Shown: piece by piece, positions 41,843 to 53,343 of the stretch
How positions within the stretch are numbered: the stretch's first letter is position 1
Layout: each line of letters begins with the position of its first letter
Assembly: GCA_036785325.1 (NCBI GenBank)
Contig: JAXIVH010000120.1
Location: forward strand, 114,034-178,033
Direction: 5' to 3'
Source of the DNA: Urophycis tenuis
Lineage: Eukaryota; Chordata; Actinopteri; Gadiformes; Phycidae
Length of the DNA stretch: 64,000 nt
Notes under the pieces: model-generated
What the model saw: the letters and a program-made list of their open reading frames with translations, nothing else
What the model was told of the DNA's origin: nothing
Databases searched by the model: none
Program-made: the position numbers and the translations under genes

Positions 41843-43620
41843 TTATTTTGAATAAAGATGGAAAATTGGTATTGGATTGTGATTTATGTGTGTGTTTATG
41901 TGTACAACAAAATGAATTGGTATTTGAGCAGCTGTACTAAGTGGGGCAGTGTTGACCTCTGACAAAGTGGGCATGGGGCCTGCCGGCTGAGCAGGAAGCA
42001 ACTGCGCTGTTTCAGGGGGTCTTCCTGGTTGATCTGACCATGCGATCCTAAGCTGCAATCCCTGGGGTCCTGTTGATCGGGTCATGCGTGTTGCCGCTAC
42101 ATCTTGAGGAGGTGATGGCTCAAGACCAGGAGCAGGGGTGTTTTTTCCCTGTCCCGGTTCAGGTGGTGACATGATGCATACGGATGGGCTATCCTCATCC
42201 TCTTCTTCAGGCTGCCCCAAGGCTGTGGGAGTTTGTGATTCCTGGTCGCCCAGCGGGGGGATCGTAGGGGCAGGGTGTGTCGTGGTTACTGGGGCCAGAT
42301 GCAGCTCTGTCCGATTGACCCTCTTCTCTGGACCACTCCCATCAACTGGGCAGATGGAATACACCCTTCCTGCATCATCTAAACAGTGGATCACCCGATA
42401 GGGATTAGACTCCCACACATCCTGTATTTTGTTGCGCCCCTTGACATGGTTCAAGTGGTACACTATGGATCCCACGGGGAGAGGGGCTGTATTACCTTTT
42501 GGCTGTTGACGGAGCCTTTGGGCGGCAGCGTTCTCAAGATGTTGTCTGGTTGAGCGATAGGTTGACTGGAGCTGGGCTTGGTGTCTTTGCAGCCAGTCAT
42601 CCAGAGAGCCTATACCCTCCTCTTCTTCTGGAGCCCCTAGCAGAGAGTCTATGGGCAAATTAGGCTTCTGGCCAAACATCAACTCATATGGCGAATACCT
42701 GGAGGAGGCGTGTGCAGTGGTGTTATACGCAAAGAGTAGGCGAGGGAGATGTTGTGGCCATTTCCTTTTTCGCTCCGTTGGAAGAGTTCTGAGGAGGTTG
42801 TGTAAAGTGCGATTGAACCGTTCACACTGCCCGTTTCCAGCAGGGTGATACGGTGTGGTGTGGCTGTTTTCTACTCCATACAACTTGCAAAGATTTCGCA
42901 GCAACTTCCCTCAAAGCAACGGCCCTGATCGGAGTGGATATGCTTGGGGATACCATAGAGGTGGAACCATCTTTCTGTGAGTAAGCGAGCGTATGGGCCT
43001 TCTGCTACGGGGCTGGGTAGGCCTGGGTGAACCTTGAAAAGACATCAGTCACCACTAGAACGTTCTCACGGCTGTCGCTAGCATGCTCCAGAACCTCAAG
43101 ATGGCCGCAATCTCTAAGGACTTTGAGGCAAGAAGGGTCCCAGGAAAGGTTCGGATTTTTGGCACCACTGCCTTTGCCACTGCACAGTGGGGACAGTCTC
43201 TGCACCATTTTTCTACGGTGGGTTGCACATGGGGCCAATTACACCTCTTTCGGACCAAACTCAGGGTCCTCTCACAACCCTGGTGGCCCTGGTCATCATG
43301 CAGGGCTCTAAACACTTCGCTCTGGAGGGACTGGGGCAATAGCTATTGTTGGACACCAGCACCCACATTTGGAGGATAAACTAGTCGGTGTAACACTATC
43401 TGCCATTCGCCATATGTTGACGGTTCGCTTCTCTTCCAAAATGTCAAGAATTCGCCAATAGATGGGTCTAGTTGTTGGAGGGCCTTGAGTTTGGCAGGCC
43501 CCCTGGTTGGGAAGGCATCTGTGGCAGAACATTGGGCTACTCCAGACTCCCCCCCTGTTTGGACAAAAGGGGGTGCATTGGAAAGTGTGAGCATGGTGAA
43601 GCCAGTCCTGATCCTACCAA
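41843..43620 (-). pseudogene. Decayed Ty3/gypsy integrase fragment (different family)
   Basis: Only the integrase half of Pol remains. From the right: a leader (PAKLKALQQLDPSIGEFLTF), the zinc-binding region (HDDQGHQGCERTLSLVRKRC with CRDCPHC), the first Asp in VVTDVFSRFTQAYP (about 43010-43052), the second in HSDQGRCFEG (about 42915-42945) and the Glu in GNGQCERFNRT (about 42817-42850). The C-terminal tail runs to 41843 with a 353-codon open frame. At least two frameshifts (near 43055-43100 and 42905-42915) and a missing protease/RT/RNase H and LTRs make it a dead fragment. Its sequence is clearly distinct from the sushi-like element at 34-39 kb. Confidence 0.8.
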
Positions 43621-44127
43621 ATTTAGAATATAATAGAATAGAAAGCTTTATTTTGTCATTATACACAATACAATGAAATTCAATTTGAGTCCAAATAGAA
43701 CAGCAAGATGTTCCGTGATGGACATGGTTATCTAGGAAGTAGTACTTCCTGTGACGACAGTCGAAGTAGCTCATCGAACAGAGCCGCGGTGGAACGAGTG
43801 AACCAGTACGCTGGTAATCGTGGTTGCCCGTATCTATGCACCCTCATTGAGGTTAGGGTTAGTAGGGGTGAAGGGGCATGGCATTCATCTCTGCGGGGGG
43901 ACTCAAAGGACCGGGAAAGACATTTCAATTACCTACAATCATCCGGGTTTAGCCTGCCTCATAAGGTAATCGGTCATAGTTAGTGCTTTATCCGCACACC
44001 GTGGTAATATGCCAAAATATGGAGTCAGATAAAGGTTTGTTTAATTGTAATTCTAGTCATTGCCAGAATCCTCATATCAGACCTTCCGCCAACTCCCTCT
44101 CCGTCCTTGTTTGGAAAATTGATTAAT
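43621..44127. other. Repeat-derived spacer
   Basis: A retroposon-like tail (AATAGAAAGCTTTATTTTGT and CAATACAATGAAATTCAA) is at 43630-43684, similar to one near 9952-9980. The remainder to 44100 has no recognised content. Confidence 0.4.
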
Positions 44128-44895
44128 TCCTGAATCAATGAGTCATGTGGAACATGGTAGGAAGTCCTCAACATTCCTGAGAATAATAATCAATTAATAT
44201 TAATTATACTGTTCTCCCTGCGCGTTATGTAGCTCTCCTACGTTATCGCAGTTTAACAGCAAGCCAAACTCAGGTACACACTTGAGCCAGGATCGGAGCG
44301 TCTTGCTCCCTTTATTTCCCTTTTTATATTGTGGAATACCAAGAGTGTAACTGTAACAGAAACAACACAAAAACACAACCCTTACAGCACAAGTTGCTAA
44401 TAAACAGAATTGAATAAAGCTATCAAAGAATAGCTAGGACTACGGGTCAAAAGTGAGTCCGCTCATAAAATACAATAGGCTAAAACACCGTAATTGCCAA
44501 CGTAGGCGCACACTTTACATCAGCTCACTACCCAGTTAACTTAACATCACATCCCCAGAGTGTTATACATCTTCATTCATACAAAGGACTACATTATAAA
44601 CTTACAGCCATTGCTTTCTTGAGTGTGAGAAAGGAAAAGAAGATTCACCGAGTGACCGATTGTCTTTACTACTGGCCCGCTACGGTTAACAAGTATAGAC
44701 GTAACCTCACGTAACCTACTTTGACACTTCAAAATAAAAGTCCAGCTCTCAGCATGCAAATATTGTGTGTGTTTTCTTTCACACATTAAACATATAACAC
44801 ATATAAGTTTTAATAACTACATTCATTCAATCATTTAAGTGCATTTAAATTTGAACATGAATACTATTCAGAGGGCAATTAATGGTCAGCATTAA

Positions 44896-45819
44896 AGTGA
44901 TGGTTCGGAGTAAAATTCACCCTGAGGTAATTTCCACCAATAATCCAGCCAAATACCCCCTCAGATGCATTTTTAGCGATGTCAATATTTATCAAGTTTA
45001 GGGGTATCAGCCGAATGGCTTATTACTGGAGTGAATGGTACAGTGTGTACATCTCGTAAATTAACCCACTAATAATGCATGGATTGTTACCCAACTTCTG
45101 TAGTAGTACATATATGGTCTGTACTCACAAAACAAGGCATTTTAAAGTGTGTAAGTATACCAGGAGTTTATTTAAAATAGCACTTTCCTGATAGCTTCAA
45201 CTCTCTGTTGCTAAGGCTACCGCTGCATCGACGTCACTTCCGTCTTTCTGGAAAAGTTCGTAAAAGTCCTCTTCAAAACTCACAAGAGTAAGGAAAAAGT
45301 TAGTGAATTCAACACTCCATCGAAATGTATTGACAACTGAAATAATTGAATACTTGATATTATGTATATTGTTTGTTGTGTACGACAGTCCCCAAATCCA
45401 TAGTTTAGATGTTATATTCCCATTTATTTGTATATAGTTGAAGAGGACTTTTACAAACTTTTCCGGAAAGGCGGAAGTGACGTTGAAGCAGCGGTAGCGT
45501 TAGCAGCAGATAGTTGAAGCTATCAGGAAAGTGCTCTTTGAAATAAACTCCTGGTGTACTTACAAACTTTCAAATGCCTCGTTTTGTGAGTACAGACCCT
45601 ATATGTACTACTACAGAAGTTGGGTAACAATCCATTCATTATTAGTGGGGTAATTTACGAGATATACACACTGTACCATTCACTCCAGTACTAAGCCATT
45701 CGGCTTATACCCCTGAACTTTACCAATATTGACTGTCGCTAAAAATGCATCTTAAGGGGTATTTGGCTGGATTATTGGTGGAAATTACCTCACGGTGAAT
45801 TTTACTCCGAACCATCACT
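44896..45819. mobile_element. TTAA-flanked MITE
   Basis: Ends AGTGATGGTTCGGAGTAAAA and the inverted copy, with TTAA at 44892-44895 and 45820-45823. It belongs to the same family as the element at 23515-26236, and comparison shows it uninterrupted. Confidence 0.82.
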
Positions 45820-45962
45820 TTAAAAAATAAGACACATGTCACACTACTATATGCAGAGATAGAAAATCCCTAGCCCTAACTCTTTTGGTTTGCTCTTTGA
45901 TGTTGTGATGTACAGTATGTGGGGATTTGCCCCCTCTGAGACAGGCGGCAGAGGAACTTCAG

Positions 45963-46256
45963 GATATGTTAACATATCCGTGGCCTACTGGTTAGGGCTT
46001 CTGACTTGTAACCGGAGGGTTTTTGGTTCGAACCCCGACCAGTACGAACGGCTGAAGTGCCCTTGAGCAAGGCAGCTAACCCCTCACTGCTACCCGAGTG
46101 CCGCTGTTGGCAGCTCACTGCCTCGGGATTAGTGTTTGTTTCATCTCACTGTGTGCCTCACCATCACTGTGTGCTGAGTGTATTCCACTAATTCACGATT
46201 GGGTTAAGTGCAGAGACCAAATTTCCCTCACGGGATCAAAAATATTTTATTACCTT
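45963..46256 (+). mobile_element. tRNA-derived SINE in NITR-D
   Basis: A tRNA-like head (GTGGCCTACTGGTTAGGGCT and GGTTCGAACCC) is followed by a body containing CCTTGAGCAAGGCAGCTAACC. It interrupts the V exon remnant of copy D. It is a SINE, not a tRNA gene, because the head is mutated and joined to the SINE body. Confidence 0.75.
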
Positions 46257-46786
46257 TTCAATAATCAGCTTACAGTCTGAAAGCCCTTTTTCCACTGTGA
46301 ACCTTAAATTAAAGTGATGCTTGATTGTAATTTAATCAAACACACTTGAAGCGAACATTTGGGCAAAATATCCAGAAGATTGATTGTGCACTAGAAATAA
46401 TTGAGATAATTTTGATTAGCAATGATCACAATAAAGAATACCAGTATCTCCAAGTCTTACAGTCTACAGTCGTACTCCCACACCAAACGAGGACTCTCTT
46501 GGGCCTGAATCAGAACTAATATAGGAAGGAAAAAATAAGAATTATGAATAATTGGTCTTCAACATTCCTACTTTTTTGGTAGCTTTAGTTTTGTAATTCC
46601 ATTTATGAAGAAATAGACCTATGCTATAATGCAAATCATATTATCACCACTGGCTAAATTTGAATTACATAAAATAAACAAATGAAATTTGAAAAGGAAT
46701 GTACTTACGCGCCTCAGAATTAACGTAGTAAAAAAAACATTGTCAAGTTTTGCCGGTGAAGCTGAATTCAAATGTCCTCGTTGTAA

Positions 46787-47757
46787 TGCAGCGGTTCCCA
46801 AACTTTCTTGCCGTGCACCCCCTTCTATGTCCCAACCAGGTTGACGCACCCCCAATCCCCCACACCAAAAACAAAATGCAACAAGCTTTTATCATTGCCA
46901 TATCAAAGGTGGCATGTTTAATCAAGCTCAAATGACCAGAACAAATATAATAAAATAATCACGATCACAACAATGCACTCTCGCATTTGAATTGATCTGA
47001 AACACTGTAACACGGTTTCAATATAATGAAACAAAGTTATGCGCAAGCTTCCACTTTTAAGAACAGAGGATGGATGACAGGCTCAGGATCAGAGACAGAA
47101 AGCAGATAAGGTGGGGAAAATGTTATAATATTTTGAGCCGTGTTGAACAAAAGTTGCAGCAAATTTAAATGACCGTGGAGCTAACACAACCCCGTCATCA
47201 TAACACAGGTTATGGAAATAAAATTAGAACAGCAGTAATTTGAATTAAATTGCAATAAAGTTGCACAACATAAAAAACGAAGAGTATGGCTCAGGAACAG
47301 ATTAAAAAAACAAAAATAAAACAGGATCCTGAGGATTTTCAGGCACAGCGCCTGCTCAGCCTGCAGCAAGAGAGAAAAAGAGAGAGAGGAGGGAGAAACA
47401 GGGAGGGGGATGTGTGAGTATTTACAGTGTATTTGTAGCCATAGGCGCCGATCCTGTGGAGTGGGGGATAGCCATAAAAAAAAGAAATCAATAAGCACGT
47501 GTTCAGACAGGGACAGGGAAGCCGGATTCCGGCAACGTTTTTCAATTAATTTCAGTGGAGGGTTGCGCGTTTCCGTGCTGGCAGTCCGAAACGCAGGTTT
47601 TCCCGGCGCCCGGGAGAGAAGTTGAGCCAGATCCAACTTTTGGGAAACCGGAGCCCCACGTCATGCTCCGCAAACCAATCAGACACTCAGATCGATCAAA
47701 CCGCCACAGACAGCCTGAAATGTCTCTGAAACTATCCAGGTGGACTAAACTCTGATA
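46787..47757. other. Dispersed repeat region, no gene
   Basis: Starts CAGCGGTTCCCAAACTTTCT, the usual start of a common fish repeat, and continues through CACCCCC runs to GGCGCCGATCCTGTGGAG at about 47446. No credible coding frame. Its class was not determined. Confidence 0.4.
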
Positions 47758-47769
47758 ATCTACCTGTGT

Positions 47770-48567
47770 AGATTATCTCCCTCCTCCTCAACCCCCCTCT
47801 CTGTCACAGAGAGGGAGGTGAAAAAACTGTTCAAGACTCAGAATCCCCGGAAGGCGGCCGGTCCGGATTCCGTCTCTCCCTCAGCCCTGAGGCATTGCGC
47901 CGACCAGCTGGCCCCGGTATTTACCAACATCTTCAACAGCTCACTGGAGCTGTGTCACATCCCAGCATGCTTCAAGGCCTCAACCATCATCCCCATACAC
48001 AAGAAGGCCAAGGTCACAGGCCTAAATCACTACAGACCGGTCGCCCTGACCTCTGTTGTCATGAAGGTGCTGGAGCGCCTTGTCCTGGCCCACCTGAAGT
48101 CCATTACGGATCCTGTATTGGACCCCCTGCAGCTCGCGTACAGAGCCAACAGATCCACGGACGACGCGTTGAACATGGCTCTGCACTACATACTGGAACA
48201 TCTGGACACTGCACTGAACTACGCCAGGATTCTATTTGTGGACTTCAGCTCGGCCTTCAACACCATAATTCCTCACACTCTGGAGCGCCAGCTATCCCTG
48301 CTGCAGGTGCCGTTCTCTACCTGTAAGTGGATTACCGACTTCCTGACCAACAGGTCTCAGCGGGTGAAGCTGGGGAAGAGCATTTCCAGCTCCAGGTCCA
48401 CCAGCACTGGCTCTCCGCAGGGCTGCGTCCTGTCTCCCGCCCTGTTTTCCCTGTACACCAACAGCTGCACCTCCCTCCAACCGTCGGTCAAGCCCCTGAA
48501 GTTTGCAGACGACACCACCCTGATGGGCCTCATCTCTAGGGGGGACGAGTCTGCATACAGGAGGGAG
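47770..48567 (+). mobile_element. Internal L2 fragment flanked by a 12-bp direct repeat
   Basis: Almost identical to 50156-50953 of the neighbouring L2 element (a handful of single-base differences). It is bracketed by ATCTACCTGTGT at 47758-47769 and 48568-48579. It holds RT motifs AAGPDSVSPSALRHCA, ILFVDFSSAFNTI, GSPQGCVLSPALF and the catalytic FADDTT, but has neither the 5' end nor the 3' tail of the element. The open frame (47818-48672) runs out into flanking sequence. Confidence 0.8.
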
Positions 48568-48579
48568 ATCTACCTGTGT

Positions 48580-48789
48580 GTGTGTTGTCACTTTGTTTAT
48601 TTCATGTACCAGCTTCTAAATCCGACTCGCAATTTACGCCGCAAAATAGAAACACAAATAAATGTAATTTGATTTGTGTCCGATGACGAGAGAGAGAGAG
48701 AGAGAGAGAGAGAGCACTTTGGTAGAGAGACAGAGTAACAATAACAGACTTGTTATTAAACGCAGTACCCCTTACATTACTTGTGAGGG
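48580..48789. repeat. Spacer with (GA)n and hairpin
   Basis: Contains a (GA)n tract at 48688-48713 and a perfect 12-bp stem (CGCAGTACCCCT/AGGGGTACTGCG) at about 48760-48800. The part at 48640-48750 is an inverted copy of 19320-19425 within the EnSpm element. Confidence 0.6.
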
Positions 48790-49997
48790 GTACTGCGTTT
48801 TTCGCCCGTGCGGTTAAGTGGACCAGAAGACAGCGGGGAAGGAGAGCTGGCTCTCTGGCTCGCCTGCGTCGGAGGGGAAAGCGTCCACCTATTCCAGGTA
48901 TTTTCCTTGCCAACGTGAACTCTATTTGCAATAAAATGGACGAACTCCAGTGTCTAGTAGCATGGAGCAAGGACTTTCATTCCTCGGCTGTGTTTGTGTT
49001 TGTAGAGACCCATCTGTCGCTATCTATACCTGACGGGGCTGTGGAGTTGGAAGGCTTCACTATGTTCCGGGCGGACAGGGACTTCGAGGCAGTGAACAAG
49101 TCGCGTGGAGGTGGATTACTTTTTTTTGAGAACGATCGCTGGTGTTCGGATGTAACAGTGATTCTCCAACACTGTTCCATTAATATAGAATCCCTCTTCA
49201 TCCTCTGTCGGCCACTATACTCCCCACGCGAGTTCAGCTCATTCATTCTCGGGTGTGTTTACATTCCGCCGGCTGCTGACGTCACCGCAGCAGTAGACAC
49301 ACTGGCCGAGCAGATAATGAGTGTGGAACGCCAGCACCCGGACAGTTTTGCTGTAGTCTTGGGAGACTTCAACAAGGCTAACCTTAGCCGGGCTCTTCCC
49401 AAATACAGGCAGCAAGTCACATGCACCACCCGTGGCGAGAACACCCTTGATCACTGCTACTGCACAATCCGACAGCCCTACCATTCGGTCCGACGTGCTG
49501 CGCTGGGCAACAGTGACCACGATATCATTCACCTGATCCCTCGCTATAGGCAGAGATTGAAACTCTCTAAACCTGTAGTGAGTTGGCTCAGAGTGTGGTC
49601 CAGTGAAGAATGTGAGAGACTACGTGCCTGGTTGGAGTGGGCAGGCTGTGACCAGGACTTTGAGTGGGCGGGGCCAGAGGCTGGAAACAACCTGGATGAA
49701 TACACAGATACTGTGTCATCATTCATCGGCTTCTGTGGGGAGGTGTGTGTCCCCCTCCGCTCCAGGAAGTCTTATAACAATGACAAGCCCTGGTTCTCAG
49801 TTAAACTCAAGCGGCTGAGGCAGGAGAAGGAGGCGGCCAGGCGCAGCGGGGACGGTGATCTGTTCAAGCGGGCCAAGTACAGCTTCGCCAAAGCAGTGAA
49901 GGAGGGAAAACATCATTACACAGAGAGACTGCAGCAACAGCTATCTGAAGGGAATCCCTCCTCCATCTGGAAAGGCCTCAAGAAGGCAGCCCGATAG
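48750..49997 (+). CDS. L2 endonuclease domain ORF
   Basis: The enzyme nicks target DNA to prime reverse transcription. Conserved blocks of the exonuclease-endonuclease-phosphatase fold: IFLANVNSICNKMDEL, VFVETHLS with the catalytic Glu, GGGLLFFEND, CVYIPP, VVLGDFNKANL, and the terminal GNSDHDIIHL with catalytic Asp/His. The upstream part (MLLNAVPLTLLV) is probably not native. The C-terminal part is rich in Arg/Lys (YSFAKAVKEGKHHY). A TAG at 49995-49997 ends the frame, and the next residues (LANELNEFYCRFEK) continue in another frame. Confidence 0.8.
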   Translation: MLLNAVPLTLLVRGTAFFARAVKWTRRQRGRRAGSLARLRRRGKRPPIPGIFLANVNSICNKMDELQCLVAWSKDFHSSAVFVFVETHLSLSIPDGAVELEGFTMFRADRDFEAVNKSRGGGLLFFENDRWCSDVTVILQHCSINIESLFILCRPLYSPREFSSFILGCVYIPPAADVTAAVDTLAEQIMSVERQHPDSFAVVLGDFNKANLSRALPKYRQQVTCTTRGENTLDHCYCTIRQPYHSVRRAALGNSDHDIIHLIPRYRQRLKLSKPVVSWLRVWSSEECERLRAWLEWAGCDQDFEWAGPEAGNNLDEYTDTVSSFIGFCGEVCVPLRSRKSYNNDKPWFSVKLKRLRQEKEAARRSGDGDLFKRAKYSFAKAVKEGKHHYTERLQQQLSEGNPSSIWKGLKKAAR

Positions 49998-51848
49998 CTT
50001 CCCCCTTGCCAACGAGCTCAATGAGTTCTACTGCAGGTTCGAGAAGGATTTCCCCCCGGCCCCCTCCCTCCACACCCCCGGGCCACAACCACCCCTGCAC
50101 CCCAGTAGGGTCATCAACCCCCCTGCTACTCCTCCCCCGCCCCCTCCCCTCACTCCCCTCTCTCCCTCCTCCTCAACCCCCCTCTCTGTCACAGAGAGGG
50201 AGGTGAAAAAACTGTTCAAGACTCAGAATCCCCGGAAGGCGGCCGGTCCGGATTCCGTCTCTCCCTCAGCCCTGAGGCATTGCGCCGACCAGCTGGCCCC
50301 GGTATTTACCAACATCTTCAACAGCTCACTGGAGCTGTGTCACATCCCAGCATGCTTCAAGGCCTCAACCATCATCCCCATATACAAGAAGGCCAAGGTC
50401 ACAGGCCTAAATCACTACAGACCGGTCGCCCTGACCTCTGTTGTCATGAAGGTGCTGGAGCGCCTTGTCCTGGCCCATCTGAAGTCCATTACGGATCCTG
50501 TATTGGACCCCCTGCAGTTCGCGTACAGAGCCAACAGATCCACGGACGACGCGTTGAACATGGCTCTGCACTACATACTGGAACATCTGGACACTGCACT
50601 GAACTACGCCAGGATTCTATTTGTGGACTTCAGCTCGGCCTTCAACACCATAATTCCTCACACTCTGGAGCGCCAGCTATCCCTGCTGCAGGTGCCGTTC
50701 TCTACCTGTAAGTGGATTACCGACTTCCTGACCAACAGGTCTCAGCGGGTGAAGCTGGGGAAGAGCATTTCCAGCTCCAGGTCCACCAGCACTGGCTCTC
50801 AGCAGGGCTGCGTCCTGTCTCCCGCCCTGTTTTCCCTGTACACCAACAGCTGCACCTCCCTCCAACCGTCGGTCAAGCCCCTGAAGTTTGCAGACGACAC
50901 CACCCTGGTGGGCCTCATCTCTAGGGGGGACGAGTCTGCATACAGGAGGGAGATCGAGCGGCTACAGAGCTGGTGCAGCTGCAACAACCTGGAGCTCAAG
51001 GCGCGGAAGACAGTGGAGATGGTGGTGGAATTCAGGAGGAGCGCAGCCCCGCCCACTCCCATCATGCTGGGTGAAACCCCGGTTGCCTCCGTGGAGTCTT
51101 GCCTCTTCCTAGGCCTGACACTCTCCCGGGACTTGAAGTGGGGGCCGAATATCACGGCCCTTTTGAAAAAGGCCCACACGAGGATGTCCTTCCTTCGGCA
51201 GCTTAAAAAATTTAGGCTGCCGAGGACGATGATGACTCAGTTCTACACCGCCATCATTGAGTCCATCCTCACCCACTCCATCATCACCTGGTTCCCAGCT
51301 GCAGTGGCAAAGGACAAGGCCAGGGTGCAGCGGGTGATTCGATCAGCGGAGAGGGTGATCGGCGTTCCCTTGCCCTCCCTCAAATTCCTACATGACACCA
51401 GGGCTCTGAGAAGGGCAAAAAAGATCATGGCCGACCCCTCGCACCCAGGTCACAGCCTCTTCACCCGCTTCCTTCTGGTAGAAGGTTGCAGCTGCCTGGA
51501 ACTGCAAGGACCTGTCATAGACTTAGTTTTTTCCCCTCAGCCGTCAGGCTGGTAAACGACTCTGGCTACCAACCCCCCCCCCCCCCCCCCCCCCCCCTCC
51601 TTCCCTCCTCCCCGGGATACTTGTCCAGGACTAGAAATCACATTGGACTTAATTCTGCACTTGCACTTCACTCTTTATCTTGTATATATCTCATCACCCA
51701 TTGCCATGATTTCTATAATTGTCCTGTTATTGTCTTGTTAGCACTGTCCTGTCCTGTTGCACTATATTTGTTGAAATGCACACATTGGAACGCTGAGACA
51801 AATTCCTATTATGTTAGCAAAAATGGCAATAAAGTATTCTGATTCTGA
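48790..51848 (+). mobile_element. L2-clade LINE, near full length but frameshifted
   Basis: An apurinic-like endonuclease frame is followed by a reverse transcriptase frame, a 3' UTR with a poly-C tract (51573-51597), AATAAAG and a short ATTCTGATTCTGAT tail, which is the usual 3' end of L2 elements. Two frameshifts (near 49985 and near 51530) disable it. The 5' end is not precisely located. Confidence 0.82.
49993..51555 (+). CDS. L2 reverse transcriptase ORF
   Basis: Starts in the linker (LANELNEFYCRFEKDF, followed by a Pro-rich stretch) and runs through RT motifs PRKAAGPDSVSP, HYRPVALTSVVMKVLERL, ARILFVDFSSAFNTI, QQGCVLSPALFSLYTN, the catalytic FADDTTLVG and the thumb (GLTLSRDLKWGPN, IITWFPAAVAKDKARVQRV). 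The stop at 51553-51555 comes from a frameshift, because the natural end (FFPSAVRLVNDS) is in the neighbouring frame. It has no initiator Met of its own upstream; in an intact element it is fused to the endonuclease. Confidence 0.82.
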   Translation, partial: DSFPLANELNEFYCRFEKDFPPAPSLHTPGPQPPLHPSRVINPPATPPPPPPLTPLSPSSSTPLSVTEREVKKLFKTQNPRKAAGPDSVSPSALRHCADQLAPVFTNIFNSSLELCHIPACFKASTIIPIYKKAKVTGLNHYRPVALTSVVMKVLERLVLAHLKSITDPVLDPLQFAYRANRSTDDALNMALHYILEHLDTALNYARILFVDFSSAFNTIIPHTLERQLSLLQVPFSTCKWITDFLTNRSQRVKLGKSISSSRSTSTGSQQGCVLSPALFSLYTNSCTSLQPSVKPLKFADDTTLVGLISRGDESAYRREIERLQSWCSCNNLELKARKTVEMVVEFRRSAAPPTPIMLGETPVASVESCLFLGLTLSRDLKWGPNITALLKKAHTRMSFLRQLKKFRLPRTMMTQFYTAIIESILTHSIITWFPAAVAKDKARVQRVIRSAERVIGVPLPSLKFLHDTRALRRAKKIMADPSHPGHSLFTRFLLVEGCSCLELQGPVIDLVFSPQPSGW

Positions 51849-53309
51849 TGAGAGCCTCTCTGCTTGTTTCACAGTGGTTACATTCAGCAGGTAGACACGC
51901 CCATGCACTGCATCTATCTAAATCACATTATTCAATGGAAAGTTTTACAGCTCTGTGCATGAGCATAGTCAAGAAATCGCATCTACCACCAATTTACCAT
52001 TACTGACTGAACCTGAAGTGATCTTTGTGTTTGTGAACGGAACATTATGGTTCACTTGATTCATCTATATATATTTTCACATGGAAAGTTTGACAGCTTT
52101 ACAGCTGTGCGTGAGCATAATCAAGAAATCGCATCTACCACTAATTTCCCATTTCCCATTACTGACTGAACCTGAAGTGATACAGGTTGATACAAGTGAT
52201 ACAAGTTTTACAGCTTTACACATGCACATCCAACACTTTTTGTCCATACGTTGATACATTGCCACTGTTTTTATTGTACTGTATATACTGTATATATATT
52301 GTACGTATTTGTCTCTTTTATATTTAACCCAGCATCAGTGTAGACAGCAATGAAATAATTTCATTGCACAGATAAACTTGTTTTCCCTGCTGTACATGAC
52401 AATAAACACTTTGAATCTTGAATTTGTTTTCTTCAAAGTGTAAAGTTAGTGAATTCAGTACTTACAATAAGTCACTTTCAGTACAGTACAATTGCTACAA
52501 TATCAATGTAATATAAATAATATAAATAAAAAATGTACATCTTAATATCATGATTCAGTTGGGATCATATTGTGCTTCGGAGAGCAGCAGAAGCAACAGC
52601 TAGAGACACGTACCAACCATTCACACAAAACCAATGATGTCTTGTCCATTGTTACGTGCAGCCCATGCAACTTTTGTTTTTGTAGATAAGTCATTTATCT
52701 TTTAGAGGAATCCCTGATTCAAAGTTATCCTACTTTGGGTCTATTATAGAGTCCCTATTATAGAGTAGGTAGAGCGGCAGTAGGTAGAGCGGGTGGACAG
52801 AGCAGGTCATCCGCTAACCGTAGGGTCGACCGTTAGATCCCCTTGATCCCCCTCCTCCAACTGTCGACATGTCGAACCCCACAAATTTACTGATTGTATG
52901 TCCCTTTCTACAAAATCGTCTGCTAAATGCCCCCTTCACCTTTTAATCCCTATTTTACCACCCGGTGTCACGTTGAAGAGCCAGTTCAAACTGTGGCTCA
53001 TCACAAATCAACTCACACCTACCGGTCTATGCAGTCCACCAGTCCACTCCTACCAGCCGGGTGGACACTCCCACATTGTGCTCTAAATTGCTAGATCAAA
53101 AAATGGTGCTTCAACAAGACAATTTGGAGTAAAACAGGGGTCCTTTATGTTCACGGTTTGGCAACACCTTCAGACCTATTTTCATTTTGAGAAGTTTAAT
53201 TTCATGCATCAATATTTGAATATGTAAATACATTTCTAAAGAAAAAGACCTATGCTTCAATGCAAATCATATTATCACCAAACCACTGGCTAAATTTGAA
53301 TTACATACA
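51849..53309 (-). other. NITR unit E, 3' flank with a SINE
   Basis: Blocks shared with units A and B (52000-52070, 52430-52760, 52950-53220) are in the usual order. A degenerate tRNA-like SINE with tail CGTCTGCTAAATGC lies at about 52765-52945. The gene body between this flank and the leader exon is missing. Confidence 0.55.
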
Positions 53310-53343
53310 ATACCATACTCAGAACTATCATAGCAAAACACAT
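53310..53343 (-). pseudogene. NITR-E: solitary leader exon
   Basis: The leader reads MCFAMIVLSMV, close to the other copies, but the splice donor is lost (GGTATTG instead of GGCACGTAAG) and no other exon remains between it and the 3' flank. The TATA (TTTATAACCC on plus) and CCAAT positions upstream are retained at 53415-53450, so only the 5' end of a unit survives after an internal deletion of about 2 kb. Confidence 0.72.

Larger units (their letters stand above)
44128..46740 (-). pseudogene. NITR-D remnant
   Basis: Recognisable parts are the short cytoplasmic exon at about 44128-44182 (matching HVPHDSLIQE), the intron piece at 45826-45870, a degenerate partial V exon at 46257-46512 (its start GCCCAAGAGAGTCCTCG is intact) and the leader exon near 46705-46740. 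The leader is frameshifted (MFFLLR-stop). No I exon, TM exon or ITIM exon remains. A MITE (44896-45819) and a SINE (about 45963-46256) lie inside it. Confidence 0.72.

Noticed and set aside
45963..46060. tRNA gene
   Set aside because: A and B boxes are present, but the cloverleaf is degraded and the sequence runs straight into a SINE body.
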